Under the pieces are notes generated by a model. The model made no database searches. It was not told where the DNA came from and was given only the letters and a program-made list of their open reading frames with translations. A program made the translations under genes and the position numbers. From Flavivirga aquatica (lineage in GTDB: Bacteria; Bacteroidota; Bacteroidia; Flavobacteriales; Flavobacteriaceae): a DNA stretch of 64,000 nt. Positions 56,572 to 64,000 of the stretch are shown here, piece after piece (the first letter of the stretch is position 1; each line of letters starts with the position of its first letter). The stretch covers positions 1 to 64,000 of the forward strand of contig NZ_MDJD01000043.1 of assembly GCF_001747085.1 (NCBI RefSeq). Direction: 5' to 3'.

Positions 56572-59283
56572 TTATTTAATTTGAAATAAGAGTTCGGCAA
56601 CAAGTCCCGTCCACCCTGTTTGATGAGATGCACCTAAACCTGCACCATTATCCCCATGAAAATACTCGAAAAAGAGAATTAAATCCTGCCAAGTAGGATT
56701 GTTTTGCATTGTTTGATTGCCTCCATATACAGGTCTATTACCATTAGAGTCTTTTTCAAAAATTTGAACTAATCGTTTTGATAATTGATCCGAAACTTCT
56801 TTTAAAGACATGTAATTTCCTGAATAACTAGGATACTCGACTTTAAAATCTTCCTCAAGAAATTCATCATATTTTTTAAGAGTACTTATAAGTAAAAAAT
56901 TGATGGGAAACCATACAGGACCTCTCCAGTTAGAGTTACCACCAAAAGACCCATCGGCAGACTCTGCAGGTTCATACCTCTCTTCAAGATAGGCACCATC
57001 AATACTTAAGGCATATGGAGTATCTTGATATTGTTTAGAGATTCCTCTAATACCATGAGGTCCTAAAAATTCAGCCTCATCCAATACCCGTTCAAGTATT
57101 CTTGTAAGTCGTTCGGGTTTTACAAAAGAAAGCATAATCTCGTCTTCTGCCCCAGAAGATTTAAGAGTCTGTACCTGCCCTAATAACTCTGGGTGACGAT
57201 TTAAGAACCAATCCATGCGCTCTTTTAATTCTTCGGCAACCATAGGTTCCATTAGATTTAAATCAATTCGAGCTACAGGGAATAAAGGAATAATTCCCAC
57301 TAAAGATCTTAGTTTTATAGAAACATTTTGAGTAGGATTAGAGTATATTTTTAAGAAGTCATAATAGAATCCATCCGTTTCATCCCAGAGTTTTACCTCT
57401 CCGTTTGAAGCATGATTGATGCTATTCATAGAATCAGCAATAAACACAAAATGTTGGAAAAATTTGCTCACAAAATGTGAGTATTGTTTTTGATTATCTT
57501 GAGCCAGTATCAATGCTAATTGCATCATGTTAAGACAATACATGCCCATCCAACTAGTCCCGTCAGACTGTTTTAGGGTTATTGAATGACCTATTTGATT
57601 TTCAAATTCGCTTAAATTACTTCGGTTAATTACCGATATATTATCCAGACCAAGAAAACCACCTTCAAATAAATTAGTACTGTCACCATCTTGCTGATTA
57701 GTCCACCAGGTAAAATTCATAAGACAATGTTGAAATATGTCTTCAATAAATTTAACATCTCCAGCACCTTTCATTTCCTTTTCGATCTCAAAAATGGTTA
57801 AAGCTGCCCATGCGTGTAAAGGAGGATTAACATCACTAAAAGCCCATTCGTAAGCTGGTATTGCACCATCGGGAGCCATATACCATTCATGAGCTAATGA
57901 CAGTAATTGGTTTTTTGCAAATTGCAGATCAAGTCGTGCAAATACTACAGATTGAAAGCATAGATCCCAAGCAGCAAACCAAGGGTATTCCCAAGCATCT
58001 GGCATTGAAATGATAGTGCTAGCGTACATGTGTTTCCATTCGCTATTACGTCCGCGACCAGCTGGTGGTTTTGGACCTACAGGATCCCCATCTAGCCAAT
58101 CTGCAACAACATAATTGTAATATTGTTTTCCCCATAACATCCCAGCATATGCTTGTCTTTGAATCATTTTTTGCTCACTAGTAAGACTGTCTGGAGATAA
58201 GGACTCATAGAATTTATCGGCTTCATCTATACGATTTGTAAAAACAGTGTCAAAATCGGTATTAAATGGATCAGAAATAGCCAAATCTGCCGATAGGCGT
58301 AATCGAATTTCTTTAGTTTCTTTAGGAGCGAGTGTTAATGCATAAACAGCGCTGGATTTTGTTCCAGTTAGTTCAGGATTTGTTGTGTTTTTTTGTGCAA
58401 TAATGTAATCATTGATCCCATCTTTTGGATAAGGCGTATTGTTTGCCGTTCCCCAAAGTTTTTCATTATTGGTTTCATTTTCTACAAAAAGCAATTCATC
58501 AGGTTGCTCGCAGTATAACATCATATCTCCAGTATCACTTTCCGATACAGAAGCCGCCTTAATTGTTGCGAAATTTTTATCACCTTTGTTATTAGTACCT
58601 TCTAAAATAGGTTTTTCAACATCCAAAAACCAAGACCATGTATTCCTAAACCAAAGCGTAGGTAATAGGTGTATAGATGCCGTATCTGGACCATGGTTGG
58701 TTATTTTTATTTTAATTAAAATATCTTGAGTAGAAGATTTAGCATACTCTACTTGTACATCAAAATAGCGGTCTTCATTAAAAGCACCTGTATCCATGAG
58801 TTCATATTCGAAAGAATGTGGATCGGATTTTCTTTGTCTGTTTTTGTCTACCAAGTCAGCATAAGGAAACTCTTGTTGTGGATACTTATACAACCATTTC
58901 ATGTAACTATGCGTGGGTGTATTATCTATATAATAGTAGTATTCTTTAACATCTTCACCATGATTTCCTTCACCATTAGTTAATCCAAATAAGCGCTCTT
59001 TGAGAATAGGATCTTGTCCATTCCATAAAGCAATCGAAAAACATAACCGTTGTTCTGGATCCGAAATTCCACCTAAACCATCTTCGCCCCATCTATAGGC
59101 TCTAGATCGTGCTTGATCATGAGAAAAATAATCCCAAGCATTTCCTCCTGCGCTATAATCTTCACGAACTGTTCCCCATTGACGTTCCGATAGGTAAGGT
59201 CCCCAATGCAACCATTCCTCATGAGTATTGGAGTCTTTAGAGTATTGACTCGTCATTCGAAGTGTTTCTTTATTATTGCTCAT
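56572..59283 (-). CDS. GH63-like (MGH1-type) glucosidase
   Basis: This 903-residue enzyme is related to mannosyl-oligosaccharide glucosidases (GH63). N-terminal part: LHWGPYLSERQWGTVREDYS, then WDYFSHDQARSRAYRWGEDG. The catalytic (alpha/alpha)6 part has WEYPWFAAWDLCFQSVVFAR, APDGAIPAYEWAFSDVNPP, GGFLGLDNI and NSNWRGPVWFPINF. No signal peptide is seen, so it acts in the cytoplasm, probably on alpha-glucosyl sugars such as glucosylglycerate or oligosaccharides. Its start overlaps the stop of the debranching-enzyme gene by 4 bp. Confidence 0.9.
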   Translation of the reverse strand: MSNNKETLRMTSQYSKDSNTHEEWLHWGPYLSERQWGTVREDYSAGGNAWDYFSHDQARSRAYRWGEDGLGGISDPEQRLCFSIALWNGQDPILKERLFGLTNGEGNHGEDVKEYYYYIDNTPTHSYMKWLYKYPQQEFPYADLVDKNRQRKSDPHSFEYELMDTGAFNEDRYFDVQVEYAKSSTQDILIKIKITNHGPDTASIHLLPTLWFRNTWSWFLDVEKPILEGTNNKGDKNFATIKAASVSESDTGDMMLYCEQPDELLFVENETNNEKLWGTANNTPYPKDGINDYIIAQKNTTNPELTGTKSSAVYALTLAPKETKEIRLRLSADLAISDPFNTDFDTVFTNRIDEADKFYESLSPDSLTSEQKMIQRQAYAGMLWGKQYYNYVVADWLDGDPVGPKPPAGRGRNSEWKHMYASTIISMPDAWEYPWFAAWDLCFQSVVFARLDLQFAKNQLLSLAHEWYMAPDGAIPAYEWAFSDVNPPLHAWAALTIFEIEKEMKGAGDVKFIEDIFQHCLMNFTWWTNQQDGDSTNLFEGGFLGLDNISVINRSNLSEFENQIGHSITLKQSDGTSWMGMYCLNMMQLALILAQDNQKQYSHFVSKFFQHFVFIADSMNSINHASNGEVKLWDETDGFYYDFLKIYSNPTQNVSIKLRSLVGIIPLFPVARIDLNLMEPMVAEELKERMDWFLNRHPELLGQVQTLKSSGAEDEIMLSFVKPERLTRILERVLDEAEFLGPHGIRGISKQYQDTPYALSIDGAYLEERYEPAESADGSFGGNSNWRGPVWFPINFLLISTLKKYDEFLEEDFKVEYPSYSGNYMSLKEVSDQLSKRLVQIFEKDSNGNRPVYGGNQTMQNNPTWQDLILFFEYFHGDNGAGLGASHQTGWTGLVAELLFQIK

Positions 59284-61310
59284 ATTATAGCTAGTTTAGG
59301 AGTTAATTCAGTGTTTTGTATAATTTCAAGGTTTTCAATTTCATCATACACTTGAAGAATTTGTCCAACACTCCAGGCTTGTGCTACACATCCTTTAGGT
59401 GTAAAAGGAGCATCTCCATCAAATATTTCACTTATAGTACCTAAACCATCTCCCTGCAAATGATCTTTGAAAGGTTTTAAAAACCGTTGAGCACTATATG
59501 TGTTTTTGTATATTTTGAGATGAGCATGAATAAAAGGGCCTATTAACCAGCCCCAAACTGTTCCTTGATGGTATGCGCTATCTCTTTGATATTGGTTTCC
59601 TGTATAAATACCAATATATTCTTGCTCAAAATTGGCAAGAGATCGTAAACCGTGCGAAGTCAATAATGTTTCAGAACAAATATCTACGATTTGTTTTTGT
59701 TGTTTTGTAGATAGTGGACTTTCTGGAAGTGAAACTACAAACAATTGATTGGGGCGTAATAAAGCTTCATTACCATTAGGACCATCAAGTACATCAAAAC
59801 AATAACCTTTTTCTTCGTTCCAAAATCGTTCAAAACCTTTTTTTGTAGATGCAGCCATGGTTTTGTATTGATTAGACGGTTTTTCCAGTATGTCAGCAAA
59901 TAAAACCATTGCCTTAAGCGCATTATACCATAAGGCATTCACTTCAATAGGTTTTCCTATTCTTGGCGTAATGACTTTATCACCAACTTTAGCATCCATC
60001 CATGTGAGCTGTATCCCATCTTGTCCACCTCTTAATAGATTGTCATTAGGGTCAACCTGTATCCCATATCGTGTTCCTTTAATATGCCAATCAATTATTT
60101 CTTGTAATTTTGGATATAATCTGCCTAAGAGTTCCTTGTCTTCGGTAGTTTCAAAATAGGTTCTAATAGCTTGAAAAAACCATAGGGTAGCATCTATGGT
60201 ATTGTATTCTGGAGTATCTGCAGCATTAGGAAATCGATTAGGTAGCATACCTTCATTAATGTAATGAGAAAAGGTCTCCAAAATAGGTCCAGCGTCTTCA
60301 TGTCTACCAGTCGATAAGGTAAGCCCAGGTAAACTTATCATGGTGTCTCTACCCCAATCTCCAAACCAATGATATCCTGCAATAATGCTTTTTCCTGCAG
60401 TAGAGTTTGGCTCTGTAGATCTGTTTACAACAAATTGGTCTGCTGCCAATACTAATTGTTTTACCCAGTTTGGCTGTTCTTTTTTCTGGCTTTTACGAAG
60501 TTGTTGCCATTGATCCAGTATGGCAGTCTCTTGTTGTTTTTTGTTGTCATAGGCTGTCAAATCAAAATCAGTGTCCTCTTCTGCTGTGCCTAAAAAGAGT
60601 ACGGTTTGACCTTGTTGTATAGTGACTTCAAAATCTGCGGCATGTACATGAGTGTCATTACTGTTAAGACCTCTGGTTACTTCTACAGGGAGGTAGAAGT
60701 TTTTATATAATTCATTTTTTGGCGATACTGTAGCTCCTTGCATTTTTATAGTCAAGGGTAATGCATCATTGTCATGAGTTGTAATCTTAACACCATCAGA
60801 AATGCTATCTACTTCTATTGGCCATGGAACTTGTCCGGTATTATGAAATGTTCTATTATTAACCAGCGCAGAAACTTTTAGAGACACAGGCTCTTCGGCA
60901 CTGACCAAGGTATAAGATACATAGGTTGTGTTTTTACCATGCACCATCCAAAGTCTTTTTTCAAAAACAGCATCAGCGCAAGCATACCTCCAACAAGGTA
61001 TGCTTCTTTCTAATGTAAAACTCTCAATGTTTCTATATCCTTTGGGAGATACAGACCCAGAATCCCATCGATTTGTCGTTAAATCGTATGCTGTATTCCT
61101 ATAGATTAGTACTTCATCTAATTTGGTTAACATTAATTTTCTATCGATTGGAGGATGAAGTGAGGCTACCATTAAACCATGATATCCTCGAGTTATTGAA
61201 CCAGCGATAGAACCAGAACCGTAACCACCTATTCCATTTGTGATGATCCATTCTTTTTTTTCTGCAATAGATAAATCACCTGTTGTTTCTCTTCCAAAAT
61301 GTACACTCAT
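59280..61310 (-). CDS. Amylo-alpha-1,6-glucosidase (GH133-type glycogen debranching enzyme)
   Basis: This 676-residue enzyme has the N-terminal GDE domain (EWIITNGIGGYGSGSIAGSI, then TRGYHGLMVASLHPP) and the catalytic domain (GYHWFGDWGRDTMISLPGLT, then IDATLWFFQAIRTYFE, QLTWMDAKVG and YHQGTVWGWLIGPFIHAHLK). It removes alpha-1,6 branches from glycogen-like glucans. No signal peptide is seen. It follows the VCBS gene by 7 bp and overlaps the GH63-like gene, so a combined glucan-breakdown role is likely. Confidence 0.93.
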   Translation of the reverse strand: MSVHFGRETTGDLSIAEKKEWIITNGIGGYGSGSIAGSITRGYHGLMVASLHPPIDRKLMLTKLDEVLIYRNTAYDLTTNRWDSGSVSPKGYRNIESFTLERSIPCWRYACADAVFEKRLWMVHGKNTTYVSYTLVSAEEPVSLKVSALVNNRTFHNTGQVPWPIEVDSISDGVKITTHDNDALPLTIKMQGATVSPKNELYKNFYLPVEVTRGLNSNDTHVHAADFEVTIQQGQTVLFLGTAEEDTDFDLTAYDNKKQQETAILDQWQQLRKSQKKEQPNWVKQLVLAADQFVVNRSTEPNSTAGKSIIAGYHWFGDWGRDTMISLPGLTLSTGRHEDAGPILETFSHYINEGMLPNRFPNAADTPEYNTIDATLWFFQAIRTYFETTEDKELLGRLYPKLQEIIDWHIKGTRYGIQVDPNDNLLRGGQDGIQLTWMDAKVGDKVITPRIGKPIEVNALWYNALKAMVLFADILEKPSNQYKTMAASTKKGFERFWNEEKGYCFDVLDGPNGNEALLRPNQLFVVSLPESPLSTKQQKQIVDICSETLLTSHGLRSLANFEQEYIGIYTGNQYQRDSAYHQGTVWGWLIGPFIHAHLKIYKNTYSAQRFLKPFKDHLQGDGLGTISEIFDGDAPFTPKGCVAQAWSVGQILQVYDEIENLEIIQNTELTPKLAII

Positions 61311-61317
61311 AATTTTA

Positions 61318-62592
61318 TTATTTTAAGTCTGCAAAAGCGTTATGAAATACATTTACCTGCGAATTATCGCATAAATAATATCCTGGAGTATAATATCCTG
61401 TAGTAGCAAAATCTAACCTGCCGTCTCCATTAAAATCACCAATAACAATTCGAGCAGCAGATGCAGAGGATACTCTCCAGCGTTCAAAAAGTCCGTTTTC
61501 TACATCAATAGCTTTATAGTAATACACACCTTGATGAGGTAAAGGACCTTTGAGTGCTACTAGAAATTCATCATCACCATCACCATCAAAATCACCTGTA
61601 ATAATATGGTGACCCGGTCCTTGTGTTTCTGAATCAAAATCACCAAAAGTATCTAGGATTGTTCTTTTCCAAGGATGATCTGTAAGGTTTGTTCCTGGTT
61701 TTCTGGTGTATACCGTGACTAAGTTTCCATGAAATGGATCAATAGTTGCAATATATGCATAGGGATCGTCACCTATTCGACCATAAGCTACATTGCCGCT
61801 ACCTTTAAATTGACCAGCTTGACCTGTTTGGTCGCCTTCTCCAATTGGTACAATTTTCCATTCTCCATTTTCAGTATCAAAGTAAAACCAATTAATTCCC
61901 TCTTCACTAGCAAGAAGTACAGATTGGTTATCGGGTCCAGAGTATCCTCCAAATTTGTTTTTTACAACGCCGTGAATAACTCTAAAATTGGCATTGTTAA
62001 TAATTTCGCCGTCCCATTTATCTAGCGAAGTTGGGTTTTCAGGAATATCAAATAAAGTCATAGCTACAGGGTCATGAACACCTTCTCCATATGGTTTGCA
62101 ACCTACTACAGGGAGTGCCATGAGTTGTAGTTTGTCTGTTTTTGTAAAATGTCCTACTTGCAGGCGGTGTGCTGCCATTAAGTCGGTTATAAAATGTGAT
62201 TTCCAGTGTTCATCATCTTCATAAGTTCCAGGGTTTTCTAACCATGAAATTTTACCATCTTCTGGTCTGCACCAAAACATACAATTTCCATAGTTATGTG
62301 AAATTACTAAATCTTGAGTTCCATTTCCTGTAACATCTCCAACTTCTATGGCTACAGGTAATGGGAAGTCGGCTATTTCTCGTTTTTCCCAAGATGGATT
62401 TTCGTACCATACGACTTTGCCTACTGCTAATCCAGAAGTTACAATGTCTAATTTTCCGTTCCCATTAATGTCTACAGCTTCTATCCAATAACCATCATCT
62501 TGCTTATCTGCAAGAGTTACTTTTGTAAAAAAAGGTATTTTGATTTCGCCATCATTTAAATAACTTAATACGTCTTTTGGCTCGTTACTCAT
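61318..62592 (-). CDS. VCBS/FG-GAP repeat beta-propeller protein
   Basis: This 424-residue protein starts at the ATG giving MSNEPKDVLSYLNDGEIKIP. It has propeller blades with calcium-loop motifs (DINGNGKLD, DVTGNGTQD, DFDGDGDDE, DFNGDGRLD) and the strings VVWYENPSW, MAAHRLQVGHF, HHIITGDFDGDGDDEFLVAL and SSASAARIVIGDFNGDG. No signal peptide was seen, which is odd for a VCBS protein. The sequence style recalls the propeller of aldos-2-ulose dehydratase, which would fit an enzyme acting on keto-sugars. That link is tentative. Confidence 0.78.
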   Translation of the reverse strand: MSNEPKDVLSYLNDGEIKIPFFTKVTLADKQDDGYWIEAVDINGNGKLDIVTSGLAVGKVVWYENPSWEKREIADFPLPVAIEVGDVTGNGTQDLVISHNYGNCMFWCRPEDGKISWLENPGTYEDDEHWKSHFITDLMAAHRLQVGHFTKTDKLQLMALPVVGCKPYGEGVHDPVAMTLFDIPENPTSLDKWDGEIINNANFRVIHGVVKNKFGGYSGPDNQSVLLASEEGINWFYFDTENGEWKIVPIGEGDQTGQAGQFKGSGNVAYGRIGDDPYAYIATIDPFHGNLVTVYTRKPGTNLTDHPWKRTILDTFGDFDSETQGPGHHIITGDFDGDGDDEFLVALKGPLPHQGVYYYKAIDVENGLFERWRVSSASAARIVIGDFNGDGRLDFATTGYYTPGYYLCDNSQVNVFHNAFADLK

Positions 62593-62627
62593 AGTGTTGT
62601 TGTATTGTTTAATTGTGTTAAACTCTT

Positions 62628-63107
62628 TTATACTTTTGAAATTTGAGGGGCATCTATCCATGTAGCGTAGCCTGGAGCTTTTGCTCCTGGGGGATGAGAG
62701 CCAATAGTTGGCCATAGAAGACCTTCTGTATAAGCTATTGCGGATACCACGAAAGTTTCGTCCTTTTCATACGCTCCGTAGGTCTCTCTCCAGATATTGG
62801 GAAGTTGATACCAATTACCAATGAACCACATTTTAATAATATTTCTGGTAATTGGCCCTAATTTATCATTACTTAATAATTGAATTCGTATTTGTTTTTC
62901 GAGCTCGGTTTCATTGCCATTAGCATTTGTTTTTGCTAAAGTAAAAGCATCTAAAACTTCAACCATATTAGATTCTCCAATAACATCGATAATTGTACTA
63001 TAATAGGCTTCTAATTGGCCTGTTCCTTGTAATTCGTAGGAAGAAAAATCGGTAAGTACAACAGATAAGTCTAAAAAAACATTTAAATTTTCTTGATAAG
63101 TTTCCAT
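62628..63107 (-). CDS. Small subunit of an FAD-dependent sugar/polyol dehydrogenase (FAD-SLDH type)
   Basis: This 159-residue protein matches the sorbitol-dehydrogenase small-subunit family: LNVFLDLSVVLTDFSSYELQ near the N-terminus, then IIKMWFIGNWYQLPNIWRE and YTEGLLWPTIGSHPPGAKAP followed by GYATW. Such subunits pair with a GMC-type FAD-containing large subunit, which would be expected upstream, beyond the window. No Tat signal is seen here; in the family that signal is often on one subunit only. It lies 21 bp after the ferritin-like gene. Confidence 0.8.
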   Translation of the reverse strand: METYQENLNVFLDLSVVLTDFSSYELQGTGQLEAYYSTIIDVIGESNMVEVLDAFTLAKTNANGNETELEKQIRIQLLSNDKLGPITRNIIKMWFIGNWYQLPNIWRETYGAYEKDETFVVSAIAYTEGLLWPTIGSHPPGAKAPGYATWIDAPQISKV

Positions 63108-63128
63108 AATAATTAAGCCTTTTTGTGA

Positions 63129-64000
63129 TTATGATATTGCATCAATTTCAAAAGTTGGTGCGCCAGTGTTTTCATTGTCGTCTGAAATAGGATTTCTCAT
63201 TAATTGATAAGACATTTCTTTAATACGAAACATACCTCCAACAGCACTAATGAGTTGATCAGGTTGACCATTTAATGCTATTGTTAATTGTTCCAGAAAG
63301 TTTTTATAGAAGATATTGAAGTCCATAGCAGCAGTTTTTAATTCTGAACCTTCTGGATAATCTGTAATACGTGGATTACTTTGTATAGGATATACAGAAT
63401 CCCAATCTATGGCAAGTGGTCCTCCACTTGGAGCATTTGGCTCGTCCCCTTCGTGGTAATATTGACCAAGTTTTATTTGTTGAAATCTATAATAATGAGA
63501 AAGTTCTCCTTCGTAATCAAAAATACCACCGTCGTGACCTTCTCCTTGTTCAGAAATTAATCGAATTGCAGCTAATGCATCTTCTTCGTTATATATAGGA
63601 ATGATTTCGCCTCCGCCAGAATAATAATATTCTGGTGTTATTTGTTTGCTAGGGTCACCAGTAAATACGTTTTCTTCTCCCAATTCTTGGGTTAGTTTTG
63701 TGATACCATCACCAATTGCTCTATAAAATTCTCCAATACTATAAAAATGTAGCTCATCGCCATCTGCAGATTTAAAAGCTGGAATTAATAATTTTCTAGA
63801 CCTTTTTGTGTTGGTAAGTCCAAAGCTGTGTTTTGAACCTCCTTTTAGGGAATCGGTGGGTAGAGGAGGGCGTTCAATATTTAAAAAAGTATCAATGGTT
63901 TCTTCTGAAAATTTACCTAAACCTACTTTAAAATCGGTTTCTCCATTGGGTAAATATGTAGGGTATGATGGAACAAAGCCTTCTCCTGTAAGGTCAGGAA
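63129..64000 (-). CDS. Ferritin-like (VioB-type) domain protein, 5' end outside the window
   Basis: The reading frame is open to the right edge, so only the C-terminal 290 residues are seen. An apparent TTG start at 63683 is internal. The ferritin-like family signatures are HFYSIGEFYRAIGDGITKLT, then LGEENVFTGDPSKQI, YYSGGGEIIPIYNEEDALAA, IRLISEQGEGHDGG and ELSHYYRFQQIKLGQYY. This domain occurs in VioB-like iminophenyl-pyruvate dimer synthases and in proteins linked to GMC oxidoreductases. The Glu and His residues would bind iron. It is the first visible gene of the carbohydrate operon. Confidence 0.85.
   Translation of the reverse strand, partial: PDLTGEGFVPSYPTYLPNGETDFKVGLGKFSEETIDTFLNIERPPLPTDSLKGGSKHSFGLTNTKRSRKLLIPAFKSADGDELHFYSIGEFYRAIGDGITKLTQELGEENVFTGDPSKQITPEYYYSGGGEIIPIYNEEDALAAIRLISEQGEGHDGGIFDYEGELSHYYRFQQIKLGQYYHEGDEPNAPSGGPLAIDWDSVYPIQSNPRITDYPEGSELKTAAMDFNIFYKNFLEQLTIALNGQPDQLISAVGGMFRIKEMSYQLMRNPISDDNENTGAPTFEIDAIS

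Noticed and set aside
63129-63683. Short 184-codon gene starting with TTG
   Set aside because: The frame stays open with family-like sequence to the window edge, so the true start is outside the window.

Overview
The window is low-GC DNA from a member of the Bacteroidota, most likely a marine-type Flavobacteriaceae. The signs are a flavobacterial 5S rRNA tail at the left edge, type IX secretion and gliding-type surface proteins, an OmpA/PorE-like protein, PorP/SprF, a TAnnTTTG-type promoter in front of a tRNA, several TTG starts, and many short beta-barrel and lipoprotein genes. No insertion sequence, prophage or CRISPR array was seen.

Layout. (1) 1-138: 5S rRNA end and terminator. (2) 269-14811, all minus strand: a Wzx/Wzy-type exopolysaccharide locus. 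It contains a beta-barrel protein, flippase, polymerase, four glycosyltransferases, two unusual kinase-like genes, a WecA-type initiating transferase, and the Wza and Wzc export pair. (3) 15183-18630: a TonB-dependent-receptor-type barrel and a broken AraC regulator. (4) 18859-24001, plus strand: a LacI regulator, five tandem paralogous ~49-residue peptides (four of them lipoproteins), a TPR sensor histidine kinase with a TTG start, and its response regulator. This is the most novel-looking unit. (5) 24287-39787: mixed housekeeping and accessory genes (ruvC, hemW, a cyclase-family hydrolase, GNATs, PhnA, an M20 peptidase, an EamA transporter). Here there are three decayed or truncated genes (DUF456, DUF1272, DUF4407), a dispersed intergenic repeat family and a foldback element. 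(6) 39890-39971: tRNA-Leu(UAG) with a clear promoter and terminator. (7) 41300-55453: a T9SS surface cassette made of a 3714-residue adhesin (15 Ig-like modules, 16 DUF11 modules, gliding-motility C-terminal domain), PorP/SprF and a PorE-like OmpA protein. (8) 55644-64000, minus strand: a carbohydrate operon with iolE, a GH63-like glucosidase, a GH133-like debranching enzyme, a VCBS propeller protein, a sorbitol-dehydrogenase-type small subunit and a ferritin-like protein that runs off the window.

How the genes fit together: the polysaccharide locus makes and exports a surface glycan, and the adhesin cassette displays a giant T9SS cargo. The final operon probably hydrolyses glucans and oxidises or rearranges the released sugars. 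The peptide array next to a sensor kinase may be a signalling or envelope-sensing unit; that is inference. Gene decay (AraC, DUF1272, DUF4407) and recent duplication (peptide array, adhesin modules) are both visible. All family names come from reading motifs by eye; no database was searched.
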